From Leuctra nigra (lineage: Eukaryota > Arthropoda > Insecta > Plecoptera > Leuctridae), in assembly GCA_934045905.1 (NCBI GenBank), contig OW203773.1, positions 15,673,246 through 15,737,245 of the forward strand: a DNA stretch of 64,000 nt. The letters are read 5' to 3'. The position numbers and the translations under genes are program-made. Below are positions 1 to 10,398 of this stretch, in pieces. The notes under the pieces were generated by a model. The model was not told the DNA's origin. It saw only the letters and a program-made list of their open reading frames with translations, and did not search any database. Every line of letters starts with the position of its first letter. The first letter of the stretch is position 1.

Positions 1-396
1 ATGAGCCGGATTTTATTAATTAAAAGACTATTTCAATCCATCTTCATTTTGCTGCCAATGAAGTGTCCCAGAGAGGATAGATTTAATCTCCCCCCCCCCC
101 CCCCCCCCACCATCACGCCATAATATATTTTAAATAAACCTAACTTTTAAAATTCAGAAACGTATTTTGATTGACTGAGTGCTATATAAATAAATCATTC
201 CATAATAGAGATGAAGATATGACTCAAATAGGAAGAAAATAACACATATTAAGACTAACATGCTTAACATGCTTTCCAAAACAAAACGCACCACAATGCT
301 TCAAATTTGTTTAAAAAAATTACAACTTTTCGTATAGCATGACCTGATGGGAACCCTGGACTATTACATTTCAAAGCCACTTTAAAAGCTAGGATT
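1..396 (+). other. Intron tail of the ZNF-1 unit, duplicated upstream of ZNF-2
   Basis: This stretch is near-identical to 20953-21130 joined to 21923-22110, just upstream of ZNF-2. It includes the same poly-C run (about 91-108, and 21042-21059 in the partner). It lies before the ZNF-1 splice acceptor, so it is read as intron. The homology resumes at 748-888 after the SINE at 397-747. No coding potential is seen. Confidence 0.7.
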
Positions 397-747
397 TTTT
401 TTTTAACGTCTTTATTTGAAGAGCGAAGTTAAGCCAATGGCTTCTCTTCCACTTAACTCTTATTGTTATTCTAGGGATGCCAAGCGAGAGAGCAGTTAGC
501 TCCCTGCGCCCTGCTGGCTTTTTAACGTCCCATCCCAAGGACGGTGTAACGCCCGTCGAGAGGCTGATAACAGGTGGAGGGGTGTCGTTACACTAACCCC
601 CAACCACCCCAGTCTCTCTGGCCCAACGGCAGCAACTGGCAGGCCAGAGTTGAACGGTCACCCATCCAACCTCTGACCGCGCTCAATGTTGCTTAACCTC
701 GGTGATCTGACGAGAACCGAGGTATCCATTACACCAGTCGTTGGGTT
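397..747 (-). mobile_element. 5S-rRNA-derived SINE
   Basis: Read on the minus strand, 745 down to 655 closely resembles a 5S rRNA. It starts with CCAACGAC, runs through CGGTTCTCGTCAGATCACCG and GGTTAAGCAAC, and reaches GCGCGGTCAG and GGATGGGTGACCG, which covers the internal pol III promoter region. An unrelated body follows, and the element ends in an A-rich 3' end (T-run at 395-404 on the plus strand). The ZNF-2 copy of this intron lacks the insert (gctaggattggcaag near 22112), giving an empty site and a short GATT duplication at 393-396 and 748-751. The 5S head with a retroposon-like tail identifies a SINE3-type element rather than a working 5S gene. Confidence 0.8.
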
Positions 748-873
748 GATTGGCAAGTGTCCTTTGTTGATGACAATCCTACTTTGGCAGATCGTCATTC
801 ATTTATTTCTTTCTTATGTCCCCCGCCCCCCACAATAAAATACACTCTGGAAATAGCTACTACTATATCACTA

Positions 874-888
874 ATATTGTTCCAGACA
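874..888 (+). other. Splice acceptor and 5' leader of the ZNF-1 coding exon
   Basis: A pyrimidine-containing tract ends in CAG at 883-885 and is followed directly by ACAATGG. The same attgttNcag/ACAATGGA arrangement occurs at 22250, 40327 and 60764 in front of the other three paralogs. The shared junction decides the start codon at 889 over the earlier in-frame ATG at 757, which lies in intron. Confidence 0.75.
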
Positions 889-2886
889 ATGGATGACGCA
901 ACTCAGCTGCAACCCATGAGTCACCGCCATCTTGTTGTTGTTAAACCAGAACCACAAGAATCTGAAGACACAGCGAACATAATCGACCAACATGAAGTTA
1001 ATACAGAAACATCCTACAAGCCTTTAGAAGACTGCTTAATTCAACCTAAAATAGAGATCAGTGTCGATAGAGATCTCTTCCATTTACAAGTTAAATCCGA
1101 AGAAAACTCTGCATGCGACAGTCATATTGATCATCAAAATGTGACTTGTCAAACCTTTTTTGAAAACGTCATCGAGGACAACAATTCTGCAGCTACGTCA
1201 ATTTACACTCCAGAAGACTACTTGATTGAACAAGAGCCAAAATCCATCGAAGAAACAGATTTCTTCCATATTCAAATACAACCTGAAGTTGATGCCAGCG
1301 ATGTTAAAGATCATCACACTGAACCTAGTCAAGACACAGATCCACTAAACAACAGCCTCGTTCCTCCCAGAGACTTGCTCTACTCTTGTGAACACTGCAG
1401 TTACCAGGGTAAATCCAAACACAACCTTGCTCAACACAAGATACGTAATCATTCTTCGTTGTTCCAGTGCGATCATTGTAGTACAAAAACAAAAGGGAAT
1501 CTTTACAATCATTTAAAAACTCATTCTGAAGAGCTGCCATATGCTTGCGACATTTGTACATATAAAGGTAAACACAAGCATAACTTCATCAACCATGTGT
1601 TAACACATTCGGCAGAGAAGCGGTTGCAATGCAGTCAATGTAACTATAGATGTACTAATAAGCGATACCTCAAGAACCATATGAGATCACATATGGAAAA
1701 GCGGTCATATGCCTGCGAAATTTGCACTTATAAAAGTACGTGCAAAGCCAACTTGACCAAGCACATGTTAACACATGTATGGACGAAATGGTAATGCGGC
1801 CAATGTGGCTATAGATGTGATACTAACCAATGTCTCAAGACCCACATGTTAACACATTCAACAAAAAAGTAGTTCCGATGCAAGAAGTGCGACTATAGAT
1901 GTAAGAGTAGCGAAGAACTCGACATCCATATGAGAACACATGAGGTAGACGGGCCGCATATATGTGAGATTTGCGTACTCAGTTGTTTCTCCGAAAGTTC
2001 TTTGACTCAACACATGCTGAGTCACTCCTCAGCAACATCCATCCAACCAGAAGAAGATTCCATCGGAAAACAAGAGAGAATCATTCAAGCAAAGGCAATC
2101 ATTGATATCCAAGTACAATCTGAAGTTGATTCAGAATTGACTAGTAAGGATAACGATCATCACACTGATCCAAGTCAAGACACAGATCCACTAAACAACA
2201 GCCTCGTTCCTCCCACAGACTTGCTCTACTCTTGTGAACTCTGCAGTTACCAAGGTAACTCCAAACACAACCTTGCTCAACACAACAGACTTCATCATTC
2301 CACATTGCACAAGCTCGTAAATAATCTGTATGAATATAGGGCACAACCTAAGGCGGATCTTAACACCGACTATAGAAAGCATATGGTAAAGCGGGTGTTT
2401 GTTTGCGACATTTGCACAGTCAGTTGTGTCTCGAGCAGTTCGCTAACTGAACACAAGCTAATTCATTCTAGCAGCACATGCGATGTTAACATGAACGGTA
2501 ATGGGAACCTTGAAGTACCTATTGTTACACATTCGAGAGAACCGTCATACGCTTGTGATGTTTGTCGCTATACGTCTGCATCCAGCAGTACTCTGGCTGC
2601 TCACAAGGAAATTCACACAACAAAATAGTTGAAGTGCACCGAGTGCGATTATTGCACGAACATTGATACAAACCTTACATCCCATCTGAGAACACATTTT
2701 GAAAAAAAAATATACGCTACAATGGAGATACAATGCAGCCAATGTGACTATAAGACTTGGGGTCAGCGACAAATGGCCAATCATATGGGAATGCATGTGG
2801 AGAAGAACCCGTATGCGTGTGATATGTGCTCGTATGTAGGTAGCGCTAGTAGCATCCTGCGACAACACAAGAGAAAGTATCACTAG
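889..2886 (+). pseudogene. ZNF-1: poly-C2H2 zinc-finger gene with three in-frame stops
   Basis: Paralog of the three downstream zinc-finger genes. One reading frame runs from the ATG at 889 to the shared C-terminal end (QHKRKYH, stop at 2884-2886), interrupted by TAA at 1792-1794, TAG at 1870-1872 and TAG at 2626-2628. There is no frameshift. The open first part (301 aa) has the acidic N-terminus with VVVKPEPQE, then five fingers from about residue 165. Around 14 fingers can be counted over the whole frame. All three stops fall in inter-finger linkers, just before the first Cys of the next finger. The first can be explained by CAA to TAA. Two fingers near 2300-2500 have also lost their cysteines, which supports decay. 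A 5-finger truncated protein remains possible. Its exon 1 would lie upstream of the window. Confidence 0.8.
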
Positions 2887-3108
2887 TTCATCACTTATGA
2901 TGCCCAGTACTGTCGTGGAAATAATATATTCTGTAAACGCTCCTTTCATGCTCCGCTCCCAGCACGTTCAAGCAACTTTGCCAATGTTACGGGTCGAGGA
3001 GAAGGGACCTAAATTATATTGTGTACATGGAAAGGGAGTAGGAGCGTTTACCGAATATATTTCCATGACTGTACCCATATACACGACGCATTGTATGAGT
3101 GAATTGTA
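2887..3108. other. 3' flank of ZNF-1
   Basis: The first bases (ttcatcac) match the sequence after the ZNF-4 stop region at 62602, so the 3' flank is partly shared. No clear AATAAA signal or gene is seen. Confidence 0.5.
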
Positions 3109-3280
3109 AAGGTACATACGTTTACAGCTTAACGCTTGACGCTCAGCGCTAGCGCTGAAAGATGAACATGGTTTATCTTTTGACCTTGAACGCCAGCGCT
3201 CGGCGTTGGCCAGTCAGGAGTATCAACGGCGTGCGCTGAGCGCCGAACGTCGAACGAACGCCGAGCTGTAAACGTACCTT
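3109..3280. mobile_element. GC-rich MITE with terminal inverted repeats
   Basis: The ends aaggtac...gtttacagct and agctgtaaacgtacctt are inverted copies. The interior is unusually GC-rich for the region and holds repeated GCGCTCAGCGC-like palindromes. No coding capacity. Family not recognised. Confidence 0.6.
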
Positions 3281-4160
3281 AAGTCTACATATTATGTCAG
3301 GACACACCTGCTTGCTTTGTATGCGCGTGATATAGAGAAGCGGTCTAGAATCCAAGGTCACATCCAATGTCATGTGTACTGGGCTTCACTTTCATCAATT
3401 ACATTTCAATTGTTAACACTTGGTATGCAATACAAAATCATTTAGGGTCAATCGGGGTAAGTGTGGCCATTTTTTTTTTATAGTTTCAGTTTTAATTTAC
3501 TGTAGCTGCAGAAATTTACAAGCTTAAAATGTGAAAAAAAAATTGAATTGCTTTTTTAATTTAAAATTTTAATTTGAAAACTTATAATTTTTAAATCTAC
3601 AACCTTAATATTTTTGAGATGTGTTCTGCTTTCTTGAAAAATGCTACATATTAATGCTTGAAATATTTATAACATCGTTAAATCATAACTTTTTTCTCAA
3701 ATATGTTTTATTTTCTGAATAGAATGTTTACAAGTAAAAACGAACAATAAGTCTTATTTATAATAGGGACTTACGCCCTATCTTTTATACAATTTATTTC
3801 TTGTAGGGCATGGACAAATACTGATTTGTGTGTCTATCTACAAGAATGCTATTATAAATTGAAATTTAATTTTGTATTTTTTTCGCTTATGTTCTATCTT
3901 GCATACCTGATTCAATGCAAGCAGTCAATGCAGTCAATATGTATGAAACACATTTCTTCTCTATAATTGCACCAACAAATAGTAACTTTCTTTCTTCAAA
4001 CAGATTGCAATCAACAACGCACTTTTTTGTTTAATTTTATGTGTTTTGCCCCAGACTAGCCAATAATTGGCTATGGATCATAGTTTTTGGAAAAAAGTAT
4101 TTTTATTTAAATATTAACAAAGAATTTTGAAACTGAAGCTGAAACTTTCCCCACTTATTA
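3281..4160. other. AT-rich intergenic DNA
   Basis: No supported gene. A GGGGTAAGTGTGG-like string near 3454 and a partly inverted counterpart near 4148 hint at the edges of an old DNA element, too weak to call. Confidence 0.4.
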
Positions 4161-4355
4161 CTAAAGTCATCCGCAGTCGATCTGTGGATTGGAAAAGGGT
4201 CTTTTTACTTTCCCGTCCCCTACTTTACCTGCGTGCGCACTATACCCCATTGTTCATGCCGAGCCTTCTCTTGGGTTGAGCTCGCTAAGGGGTTCGTAAA
4301 ATACCTGTTTTTTCAAGAAAATCCCAATCCACAGATCGACTGCGGGTCACTTTAG
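4161..4355 (+). mobile_element. Short MITE, copy 1 (second copy inverted at about 35132-35335)
   Basis: Terminal inverted repeats of about 32 bp carry CCGCAGTCGATCTGTGGATT at 4171-4190, mirrored at 4324-4345. The interior (tactttacctgcgtgcgcac...gagctcgctaagg) recurs in reverse orientation near 35160-35310. Two copies with the same ends in opposite orientation support a mobile element. Non-coding. Confidence 0.75.
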
Positions 4356-4473
4356 GCACTAATTTTATAGGTTATTTATTATTTGATCTCGGTTCGACCA
4401 ATTTAATTTCACTGCCAGAACACGTCCTCAAAAAATTATGTAGAATATAACATTTATAAAATTTTAAATCTAT

Positions 4474-4571
4474 GGTCGGTGACAGGCAAGATGAACCCTG
4501 TTTAGCATTGCCAGGTATAGGCCGACCCAAGCTAGCACGCTGCGCGGGTTCAACTTAGCCTGTCCCCGACC
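4474..4571. mobile_element. Small hairpin MITE
   Basis: ggtcggtgacaggc...gaaccc at the left end is mirrored by gggttcaac...cctgtccccgacc at the right end. About 98 bp, non-coding. No second copy noticed. Confidence 0.5.
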
Positions 4572-4637
4572 TTACATCAATTATTGTATTTTTGGAGATC
4601 AGGTATAAAAGTAACACTTCAATTTTGCAATTAAAAC

Positions 4638-5910
4638 CAGCGACTGGAACCCAAATGAATATCAGTTACAGTTCCGGTTCCATTTCCTGGCAAAAATAAA
4701 ATAACGGATCCGATTCCGGTTCCATTTCGGTTCCATAAGGGTTCCAATCGGTTCCATTAAATTCAGACAATAATTCAAATATTATTTTTTAAATCTACTT
4801 TTAGGAACTAACTTACATGCCCTGAAATGTTTAACTTTCATTTGACTCGGTGATCATTTATTTGGAAACTGTAAATGGAAGTAAACTAGGAAAACGCTCA
4901 GTGTAACGCGTTGGTGAGCGAGCACGGGGACATGCAAATTCTCGAACCGGAAATGCGTACACAAGCAAGAAAACATATACATCCATATTGAATTGAAATA
5001 TGATAACTCAATCAACACAACATATTATTATGCTTTTCATTGAAACTTGAAAATAACATCTAAGCATCTAAGAACCCTGGTTAAAATAAAACAAATCAGA
5101 TTCAATCCAATTGGCACTGGAAAACATTCATTTTGATACTTCATTACTGACAGATATTAAAAATGTTAATAAGTTCATACGTTCTTAACTGATTGGGATG
5201 AAATTTTGTAAAATAAGAGACAATGTTGGTCTTAATGATCATGCAAAATATGAGTTTGATCTGAATTATCGAAGACCGTTTTCATTTTTCAGCCTATCAG
5301 GAGATATTTATTTAAATTTTAACCAATTAATGGATTTCAAAAAAATTATGGTCTGCAAACAGAGAAGGTTGGTTTTACATGTGTGCAAAATTTCAGCTAG
5401 ATCAAAGTAAAACTCTGACCTGTATAGCCAAAATATGAATTTGATCAGATTTATCGAATACCATTTTCATTTTTCAACCTATCAGGAGATGTTTATTTCA
5501 ATTTTAACCAATGAATGGATTTTTAAAAAATTTGGGGCCTGCAAACAGAAAAGGTTGTCTCTACATGTGTGCAAAATTTCAGATCGATCGAAGAAAAACT
5601 CTGACCTGTACAGCCTCACCCAACAGAAAAAAAAACAAAAAAACAAAAAAACAAAAAAACAAAAAAACAGAGGTCCGTGCCAAATGAGCCGAAAGGAGAC
5701 GCTCGCTACGCTCGCTCAATAATTTCAGATTTGAAAGAAAATGAAGTAAAAATTCAAAGAAATTAATAACCCTTATGGAACCATTCAGGAACCCAAATAA
5801 TGTGTAAAATTAAAAAGGGTTTGGTTCCACGGCCACCTAAAAAAATAATATTGGTAGGTTCCGGTTCCTATAAAAATAATGTTTCTTTTCGGTTCCGTTT
5901 CCAGTCCCTG
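4638..5910. mobile_element. hAT-like non-autonomous element rich in GGTTCC
   Basis: Ends CAGCGACTGGAACC and CCAGTCCCTG are imperfect inverted repeats. Flanking ATTAAAAC (4630-4637) and GATAAAAC (5911-5918) resemble an 8-bp hAT target duplication. Both subterminal regions hold many GGTTCC motifs. A related element lies at 56081-56953. A separate repeat (4886-5738) is inserted inside. Confidence 0.65.
4886..5738 (+). repeat. CTAGG...CTCGCTCAAT dispersed repeat, copy 1
   Basis: Starts CTAGGAAAACGCTCAGTG and ends with GACGCTCGCTACGCTCGCTCAAT-type sequence. It is bracketed by AATGGAAGTAAA (4874-4885) and a near-copy around 5738-5750. The interior repeats a phrase like CAAAATTTCAGCTCGATC followed by GACCTGTA. 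Other copies: about 10700-11514 (inverted) and 49801-54117 (interrupted). Partial copies near 13540-13875 and 16067. The two ends differ, and the roughly 12-bp duplication suggests a retroposed origin. Confidence 0.6.
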
Positions 5911-7050
5911 GATAAAACCTAAATGAAGTCAATAGCGTTAGTTACAATTAGCCCTCATGTGACGCAAGAAAATTCAATACTTCGGACAAGCGATGCTAAA
6001 AAATTAAAAATATCCAATCAAGAAAGAAATTTGTGTCCGAATTTCCACTGCACACTTGAGTTTTCAATCTATTTATAGATTCGTAACAAACGCTATTGTA
6101 AATAGGGCCACAGCTGACCCCAGGCGTACACTCGAGGTACAAATAAAGTCAAGCTATTTATAAGATGCCATCCAGCAATACATTAGGAACAATTTAATAA
6201 TTCTTTGTAGTTATCTTTACAGATTGACAGTCATTAAAATCGTAATAAAAATTGATCTAAATGACTAATTGACAGTAAATGACTGGCTTGACGATTTCAA
6301 GTTTCTCAATGATATTATCTACCTACTTCAATAATTCTTGGATGTTTGTCAATGTCATAAAAAATTTAAATATTTTTGTATGTTAATAGTAAGTGTTTTG
6401 AATTTGGGCCATGAATACCTATATTTCACAACATTTTCTAGTTGATTGAATGTTTAAAAAATTATGAATTTAGTGTCTTATCTATGAAAATAAATATAAT
6501 TATGAAATACACATGTTTTATTTGCAATTAATTTTGTTTTCCCTACGTATCCAAATTATGTTAATATATTGAAGGCAGATGTTAATAATTTTCAATATTT
6601 TTTATCTACTTGATGAACAATTTTCTCGGTCATCTTTAGTAGGTATCATTATCTGAATTTTTTAATTTTTGTTGATTGTAATTATTGTATTATTAAATGA
6701 AACGCTTCTTGGATAATGCAGCCACGAAAGAAGATTTTAATTATTTTTTTGTATTTGATTAGATAATATTTAATTTCAGTTTAACAACAAATATACCAGT
6801 AAGAAAATATGACATAAATAAAATTACCGCGTAATTTTGTTTTCAATTTTATTATTATTTTATTATTTTGTCATGATAAAAATGGAAAGAAGTTGGAAGA
6901 TGTATGGAAGAAATTGAGGTAGAAATCAATACTAGAATAATTCAATTCCTGTCATCTCATACGTTAATCCTAGGTTCATACTCTCAACAAAATGATTTAC
7001 CTAAATTGCAAAATAATTTTTGAATATTTCCTTCTAGTAATTAGTTACTT
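5911..7050 (+). other. Upstream region of the ZNF-2 unit
   Basis: AT-rich. Parts near 6160-6250 and 6890-7050 match 28690-28760 and 29340-29500, and parts of 48640-48770, so this belongs to the duplicated 5' region of the array. No protein-coding gene seen. Confidence 0.5.
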
Positions 7051-7249
7051 CCAATGCCACTGACAGCCCAGTGCGCCACTTAGTCAATGAATCCAAAGAA
7101 ACAGCTGTTCTTTGTTGTTGTTATGTCACACCTAACCTTCCTTACATACTCACTGAATCTTGCCGATCAAAGTTATTCACTAAATTTTACAACAAAATAC
7201 TCATGGTAATTTGCGTAATAAGAAACTAGATGCATCTGCTGTGTGCCAT
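7041..7249 (+). promoter_or_regulatory. Conserved promoter / 5' exon block of the ZNF-2 unit
   Basis: One of three conserved blocks, with 29510-29778 and 48765-48997. In order it shows TAGTTACT, CCACTGACAGC, GCGCCACT (7073-7080), the palindrome AACAGCTGTTC (7100-7110), CCTAACCTTC, GAAACTAG and finally CCAT/GTGAGT, with the donor GT at 7250. Conservation up to a splice donor, on the same strand as the coding exons and ahead of one each time, fits a core promoter plus a non-coding first exon spliced to the acceptor at 22250. The transcription start cannot be placed from sequence. Confidence 0.6.
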
Positions 7250-7538
7250 GTGAGTATTTTGATGTCTTACGTCATAAATTGTGATTGTATTCGGCTAAAA
7301 CCGACCTAAAGGCCAGCGTTGGTATCCACATAATGCCCAAACAGTTGAGTAAGTAAAGTAATGTAGTAATACTCACTGGGTCCTATCAAAGTTTAAGTGG
7401 AAGATTGATGGATAGGAGATGCTTCCATTGCTACAGAAACTCACCAGAGCAAAGCAATGCCATTAAGAACGATTCACTTAGCCGTCAAACTACGAAGTTC
7501 ATGTACAGTTATTCTAGTTAAAGTGACGAGTTGTCGGC

Positions 7539-7721
7539 ATGGTTAAATGTTGGAAAGTTATCTTGTTTGTGATCTTTCTTCATATGTTTTTTAGCCGTGC
7601 GGACATCTCTTCTATAAATACCGAGCCTCGTGAAAAGTACAAAGCTTCGCACGTCACATTAAATTTGCCACATCTTGACATTGTATGTGTACGCGTCTTT
7701 AGTCCGCGTCAATTACGTTGA
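7539..7721 (+). CDS. Possible small secreted peptide, unrecognised
   Basis: A 60-aa frame opening with MVKCWKVILFVIFLHMFF, which looks like a signal peptide (lysine, hydrophobic core, then SRA/D as a possible cleavage site). A short polar tail with one Cys follows. An AATAAA lies downstream near 7885. The surrounding 7380-7960 has no copy in the other two units. No family is recognised, and a 60-codon open frame can occur by chance, so this is a weak candidate. Confidence 0.25.
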   Translation: MVKCWKVILFVIFLHMFFSRADISSINTEPREKYKASHVTLNLPHLDIVCVRVFSPRQLR

Positions 7722-8368
7722 TCGGAAAGATTCGCCAAGCTCCAACCTTTCTGTCATTCTGTCTGGAGCTCACCATACGCCTCCGAGGTAGACTGAGGCG
7801 CCATCTGTGCGGTGAAATGGCGAAATTTTTGATAGGGAACATTGCCTTGTAACGCTATGGCCAGCGTGTAAAAAGTAGAAATATGAATAAAGAAATATGT
7901 AATATTAGCTTGTTCATAAGTAAAACTGTTGGCTGCGTTGTGGTATGCTTGAATTCATTTCGCAATGCTGCTAATCCTTCGATGTATGTATGCCCAAATG
8001 AAGTTACTTAGACAGAGAAAATAAAATGTTGGACTTGAATGCAAAGTCAAGTGTTGAAGCATAGCCAACTGGTTGAAGTGACACGAAAATCTCGCTTTTG
8101 TTTATGTAAACTTTGATGAATCCAGTGGGCTGTGGCATAATCGGGCATTATAAATATTTTAAAACAAAATCAGTAATAAACGCACTTCAGTCAGTTTTAC
8201 TTCAGCACAAGCCAATATTCTTATTTCTTTATTTATATTTCTACAATTTAACACGGCGGCCATATCTTTTTCAATACTTCGCCCTATCAGTTCATTCGCA
8301 TTTCATCCACGCTAATTGTCGTGCTAGTGGCGCGCTTATGGCTATTTCGGAGGCCTATAGTATAGCTA

Positions 8369-8640
8369 CTAGAGATGAGCGCGTGACTCACGACTTTTAG
8401 CGTGAGTGTGCGTGCGTGTGCACACCAATGATAAAAGTCGAGCGTGAGTGTGCGTGCGTGTGCACACCAATGCTAAAAGTCGAGCGTGAGTGTGCGTGCG
8501 TGTGCACACCAATGCTAAAAGTCGAGCGTGAGTGTGCGTGCGTGTGCACACCAATGATAAAAGTCGAGCGTGAGTGTGCAAAGTTACTGGTCACGCGTGT
8601 CACACGTGACTAATATTCGCAACTGTGATATCTTGGTCTA
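8369..8640 (+). mobile_element. Left end of a hAT-like element (second copy at 24212-25096)
   Basis: TAGAGATGAGCGCGTGACTCACGAC at the left, then GTGAGTGTGCGTG repeats and a segment from 8582 (aagttactggtcacgcg...gatatcttgg) that recurs at 24288-24420. The RTE-like retrotransposon at about 8703-10398 interrupts this copy, which continues to about 10640 (gttttgggtcgtattcacgg, also at 24540). Confidence 0.6.
8400..8580. repeat. 42-bp tandem repeat, about four units
   Basis: The unit begins GCGTGAGTGTGCGTGCGTGT, continues GCACACCAATG and ends AAAAGTCGA, repeated four times with few changes. Because 42 is a multiple of 3 and the unit lacks stops, open frames appear on both strands; they are not genes. 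A single unit occurs near 24238 in the related element. Confidence 0.9.
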
Positions 8641-8702
8641 CTTCAGAGCTTTTTCAGTCTTGAAGATATAATTGATCTTAATATAGAGTAATTGAATGAT
8701 AA

Positions 8703-10398
8703 TAATAATAATAATAATCTTCCTCCCGGTTCCAAGAGTTGGGTCGGGGGGTGGCGAGGCCACCATTTACTAGGGCCCGGACTCCTAAGCTAGCTGGCCA
8801 GGCTTGGCTCTTCCTCTTCGTTCTTCTTCTCTACCAGTTTTTTCCACTTCTTCCTGTCTTCCCACCACCTTCCTTCTTCCACTTCTTCCCACTTCTCCAG
8901 TCTCTCTTGTACATCTTCTGCTACCAGCTCTCTCCACTTTTCCCTCGGTCTTCCCACTCTCCTTTTATCACTTCTCGCAGCTTCGAACTCCCGACGCGGT
9001 ATTCTCTCCCTCTGCATTCTCTTCATGTGGCCAAACCACCGTAGCCGCTCTCTCCCCATTTTAAATGCCAACCTCTCTACCTTCAAGTCTCCTCTAATCT
9101 TTTCACTCCTGATCTTGTCCATCTTAGTTACTCCTTGTATGCTTCGTAAAAACTTCATTTCTGCTGCCTGCAACTGGCTCTCCTCCTTTCCTCCGATCGC
9201 CCACGTTACGGAACCGTAGGTGAGTATTGGCAGGAAATAGCTTTTGAAAAGGAGTATCTTGCATTTCTGGGGGAACTGCTCATTCCAAAGAAGTTTCCTG
9301 ACTAACTGGAAAAATGTGTTAGCCTGTTGCACTCTTGATGTTATCTCTCTTCCTATTTTTCCATCCTTAGTTAGCCAGCTCCCCAGATACTTAAACTCTC
9401 CTCTCTCCGCCAGTTCCAAGCCCCGTAGCCTGATCTTCACATTTCTTGTTGCCTTCCTCTCCATTACTAGTGTCTCACTCTTTTCCTGACTTATTCGCAT
9501 ACCGTATTCTTCAGTCATCTGGCTCCATCTATCAATCTTTTCTTGAACACATTCGCTGGTTTCTCCCCACACTACGATATCATCTGCATATACCAGTGTA
9601 TTCGTCTCCTGGTCTTCGCTTGGTTCTACTTTTCTCAGCAGCTCGTCCATGACAATGACAAATAGTGTTGGGGAAAGAACGCTGCCCTGTCGAAGTCCTT
9701 CCTTCACCTCAAACCATCCTGTCTTCCCCTCCACTGTTTGTACACAGCTCTCGTTCTTCTCATATGTGCTCTTGATTCTCTCAATCAGACCCAATCCCAC
9801 CCCCTTCCGCTTCAGACATTCCCATACTTTCTTCCTTGGTAGGCGATCGTAGGCCTTTTCCAAGTCTAGAAAAACCATGTACAGTTTTTCTCCACTCTCC
9901 CACTTTCTCTCCATGACTTGTCGGATAGTGAATATTGGATCAATGGTTGATCTGCCTGGCCTGAACCCATATTGTTCCTCCCTGAGCTTTTCCTCTACTA
10001 CTTCTTTCAGTCTAAATTCCACCACTTTTTCGAATACTTTGGCACATTGACACATCAAAGTAATTCCCCTGTAGTTGCTGCACTTCTTCCTGTCACCCTT
10101 TTTGTAGATTGGTACAATCACTCCCTTTCTCCAATCGTCCGGTATGGTCCTCTGTTTCCATGCCGCACTCATTACTCGAAACAACCATCTTTTTCCTATT
10201 TCCCCAGCAGCTCTTACCATCTCCACTGTTATCTCATCTATTCCGGGTGATCGACCATTCTTCATCTCGTTTAGCGCTTTCTCCACTTCTCCCTCTCTCA
10301 AAGCACACTTCTCCTCTTCCTCGTTCTCACTCTGTAGTATTCCACTACTTTCTGGTAGTGCCACTCCATCAACATTCAGTAGTTCCTTGAAGTACTTG
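8703..10398 (-). mobile_element. 5'-truncated non-LTR retrotransposon (RTE-like)
   Basis: Flanked by target duplications AGTAATTGAATGAT (about 8687-8700 and 10390-10410). The minus-strand 3' end is a simple (ATT)n tail, as in RTE-type elements. The reading frame runs into the upstream junction (YFKELLNVDG before the first Met), so the element was truncated on insertion and lacks the endonuclease part. It sits inside the hAT-like repeat that starts at 8369. Intact target duplications suggest a recent insertion. Confidence 0.9.
8790..10364 (-). CDS. Reverse transcriptase of the RTE-like retrotransposon (N-terminally truncated)
   Basis: Copies element RNA into DNA at the nicked target site. The frame gives 524 aa from the first Met. 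Visible in order are NGRSPGIDEI (about residue 36), FRPGRSTIDPIF, the palm motif VFLDLEKAYDRLP with its aspartate, GLRQGSVLSPTLF, and the catalytic YADDIVVWGE. A thumb/C-terminal part follows (EMKFLRSIQGVTKMDKIRSE, RLRWFGHMKRM, GRPREKW) as in RTE-type proteins. No internal stop or frameshift, which is notable for a truncated copy and suggests youth. The apurinic endonuclease domain is absent, so it is not autonomous. Open frames on the plus strand here are shadows. Confidence 0.92.
   Translation of the reverse strand: MALPESSGILQSENEEEEKCALREGEVEKALNEMKNGRSPGIDEITVEMVRAAGEIGKRWLFRVMSAAWKQRTIPDDWRKGVIVPIYKKGDRKKCSNYRGITLMCQCAKVFEKVVEFRLKEVVEEKLREEQYGFRPGRSTIDPIFTIRQVMERKWESGEKLYMVFLDLEKAYDRLPRKKVWECLKRKGVGLGLIERIKSTYEKNESCVQTVEGKTGWFEVKEGLRQGSVLSPTLFVIVMDELLRKVEPSEDQETNTLVYADDIVVWGETSECVQEKIDRWSQMTEEYGMRISQEKSETLVMERKATRNVKIRLRGLELAERGEFKYLGSWLTKDGKIGREITSRVQQANTFFQLVRKLLWNEQFPQKCKILLFKSYFLPILTYGSVTWAIGGKEESQLQAAEMKFLRSIQGVTKMDKIRSEKIRGDLKVERLAFKMGRERLRWFGHMKRMQRERIPRREFEAARSDKRRVGRPREKWRELVAEDVQERLEKWEEVEEGRWWEDRKKWKKLVEKKNEEEEPSLAS

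Noticed and set aside
655..745. A functional 5S rRNA gene
   Set aside because: Only the first part resembles 5S, with changes. It continues into an unrelated body with an A-rich tail, and the duplicate locus is an empty site, so it is a SINE.
757..888. Zinc-finger proteins starting at the upstream in-frame ATGs (757, 22125, 40298, 60756)
   Set aside because: The upstream extensions differ between paralog pairs and cross the conserved splice acceptor; homology of the protein starts at MDDAT/MEDAT.
8369..8613. Open frames of 65-70 codons on both strands
   Set aside because: They are produced by a 42-bp tandem repeat (a multiple of 3 without stops) and are low complexity on both strands.
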